The position numbers were made by a program, and so were the translations under genes. Under the pieces are notes generated by a model, which worked only from the letters and a program-made list of their open reading frames with translations, was not told the origin of the DNA and ran no database searches. Positions 63,149-64,000 of a stretch of 64,000 nt of DNA are shown here, one piece after another (position 1 is the first letter of the stretch; each line of letters opens with the position of its first letter). The DNA comes from Mameliella sp. MMSF_3455 (GTDB taxonomy: Bacteria; Pseudomonadota; Alphaproteobacteria; Rhodobacterales; Rhodobacteraceae). The stretch lies in NCBI RefSeq assembly GCF_030733205.1, contig NZ_JASHJL010000022.1, positions 1 through 64,000 of the forward strand, read 5' to 3'.

Positions 63149-64000
63149 ATGTCACTCGACGTAAGCACAATATACGCCGAACAAGTCACACTGAATTCAC
63201 TGGTCCAGAACCTCCTTTACGGCTCTGGCACCGTGGGGGCGATCCTGGTCGTCGTGGGGCTGTTGCTGATCGACGCGGGCACCGCCCGCCGCAAGAGCCT
63301 TTTCAACTCTACAATCGAGAAGACGCTGGGCTTTTTCCTCGGCTTCGCGACCTATTACGTCATCGGCTTCGGCTTTTGGGCGGCGCAGTATTACATCATG
63401 GAAGGCGCGACCATGATGGACAGCATCAAGGACTGGTGGCTGGGCGGCGGCCTGACCAATGTTCACGCCCACGCGCTGGACCCTGCGGTTTTCCCCGGTC
63501 TGAACACCTTCCAGATCTTCATCTTCTTCCTCGCGGTCTTTGCGGGCATCATCAACATCCTGTTCCACTTCTCTGTGTCCGAACGGATGAAGCCTGCGGC
63601 CTATTATATCGTCTGTGTGGTCGCGGCGGTCGTGTCGTCGATCCTCAGCTGGGCCACCTGGGGGTCGGTCGGTCCGCTGACCAACGCGGGTTTCCACGAC
63701 TTCTTTGGCGTTGGTTTTGTCTACATGTTCCCGGCAGGCATGGCGCTGGTCTTTACCCCGATGCTGGGCAAGCGCCCGGGCATGATGGAACCGCATGCTC
63801 GCGTGTCGGCCTACCTTGCGCCCAGCATCGGCCTCTGCGCGCCCGGCCTGCTGCTGATCTTTGCCGGTCTGCCGATGGTCATCCTGTCGTGCCTGTTCTT
63901 CTTCGATCCCGAAGCCCTGGCGGTCAGCGTGACGATGGCGGAAACCAGCGTCGGCGTGGCCCTGAACAACTACGCCCTTGTCTGGGCAGGCGGCGCCATC
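63149..64000 (+). CDS. Divergent Amt-like (ammonium transporter family) protein, cut by the window end
   Basis: The first 284 residues of a membrane protein with at least seven hydrophobic segments. The Amt pattern is visible: VVVGLLLIDAGTARRKSLFNS, the SERMKPAAYYI loop, a TWGSVGP turn, GFHDFFG and a GKRPG loop. In AmtB the DFAGGTVVH segment ends in the first twin histidine (His168). Here the aligned segment reads DFFGVGFVY, giving Tyr192 instead. A GAGGGA site precedes ATG 63149. The substrate may be ammonium or another small amine. Confidence 0.75.
   Translation, partial: MSLDVSTIYAEQVTLNSLVQNLLYGSGTVGAILVVVGLLLIDAGTARRKSLFNSTIEKTLGFFLGFATYYVIGFGFWAAQYYIMEGATMMDSIKDWWLGGGLTNVHAHALDPAVFPGLNTFQIFIFFLAVFAGIINILFHFSVSERMKPAAYYIVCVVAAVVSSILSWATWGSVGPLTNAGFHDFFGVGFVYMFPAGMALVFTPMLGKRPGMMEPHARVSAYLAPSIGLCAPGLLLIFAGLPMVILSCLFFFDPEALAVSVTMAETSVGVALNNYALVWAGGAI

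Overview
The window is high-GC alphaproteobacterial DNA. Its gene families point to the marine Roseobacter group (Rhodobacterales): a tad/flp pilus locus of the roseobacter type, TRAP transport, ectoine and glycine betaine catabolism, heterotetrameric sarcosine oxidase, a pseudoazurin and a non-pyrrolysine MttB-family protein. It reads as a chromosome or chromid segment. No phage genes, IS elements, CRISPR arrays or rRNA are visible; there is one tRNA-Met(CAT). The low-GC, gene-free stretch around 62.8-63.1 kb is the only clear break in base composition.

Layout. 0.1-12.5 kb (+): tad pilus assembly block: a small Flp-like pilin, CpaB, secretin CpaC/RcpA, an OmpA-like lipoprotein, CpaE/TadZ, ATPase CpaF/TadA, TadB, TadC, two TPR lipoproteins, prepilin peptidase TadV/CpaA, a broken small gene and an AAA ATPase. 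Hairpin terminators divide it into several transcripts. 12.5-20 kb: a secreted alpha/beta hydrolase divergent from a membrane-anchored AraC regulator; tRNA-Met; pseudoazurin; an ABC transporter (ATPase plus FtsX-type permease) with a CrtC/AttH-like exported protein. 20-28 kb: ectoine degradation, with eutB-eutC-asnC-ssd-atf on the minus strand and doeA-doeB2 divergent. 28-31 kb: an L-idonate-5-dehydrogenase-like enzyme and a YgiB/YgiC-type pair.

31-35 kb (-): a four-gene operon (HAD-UbiA fusion, GtrA, DprE1-like, DprE2-like) matching the mycobacterial route to polyprenyl-phosphoryl-arabinose, unexpected in a Gram-negative marine bacterium. 35-40.5 kb: a Rieske oxygenase translationally coupled to a glutamine-synthetase-like ligase, a ketopantoate-reductase-like enzyme, a DUF1801 protein and a GST. 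40.5-43.5 kb: a decaying TRAP locus. dctM is cut by a deletion that also beheads a neighbouring gene, dctP and its LacI-type regulator each carry an in-frame stop, and only dctQ is intact.

43.5-56.9 kb: methylated-amine degradation. GbcA/GbcB would convert glycine betaine to dimethylglycine, the DgcA-like flavoprotein dimethylglycine to sarcosine, and SoxBDAG sarcosine to glycine. A GlxA-type regulator, a TetR regulator and an MttB-family protein accompany them. 56.9-62.5 kb: a four-gene minus-strand operon (GntR, DapA-like lyase, aldehyde dehydrogenase, DAO-type oxidase) and a divergent second GlxA-type regulator. The window ends inside an Amt-like transporter that appears to lack the first histidine of the Amt twin-His pair.

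All domain and family calls were made by reading the sequence by eye. No database search was run.
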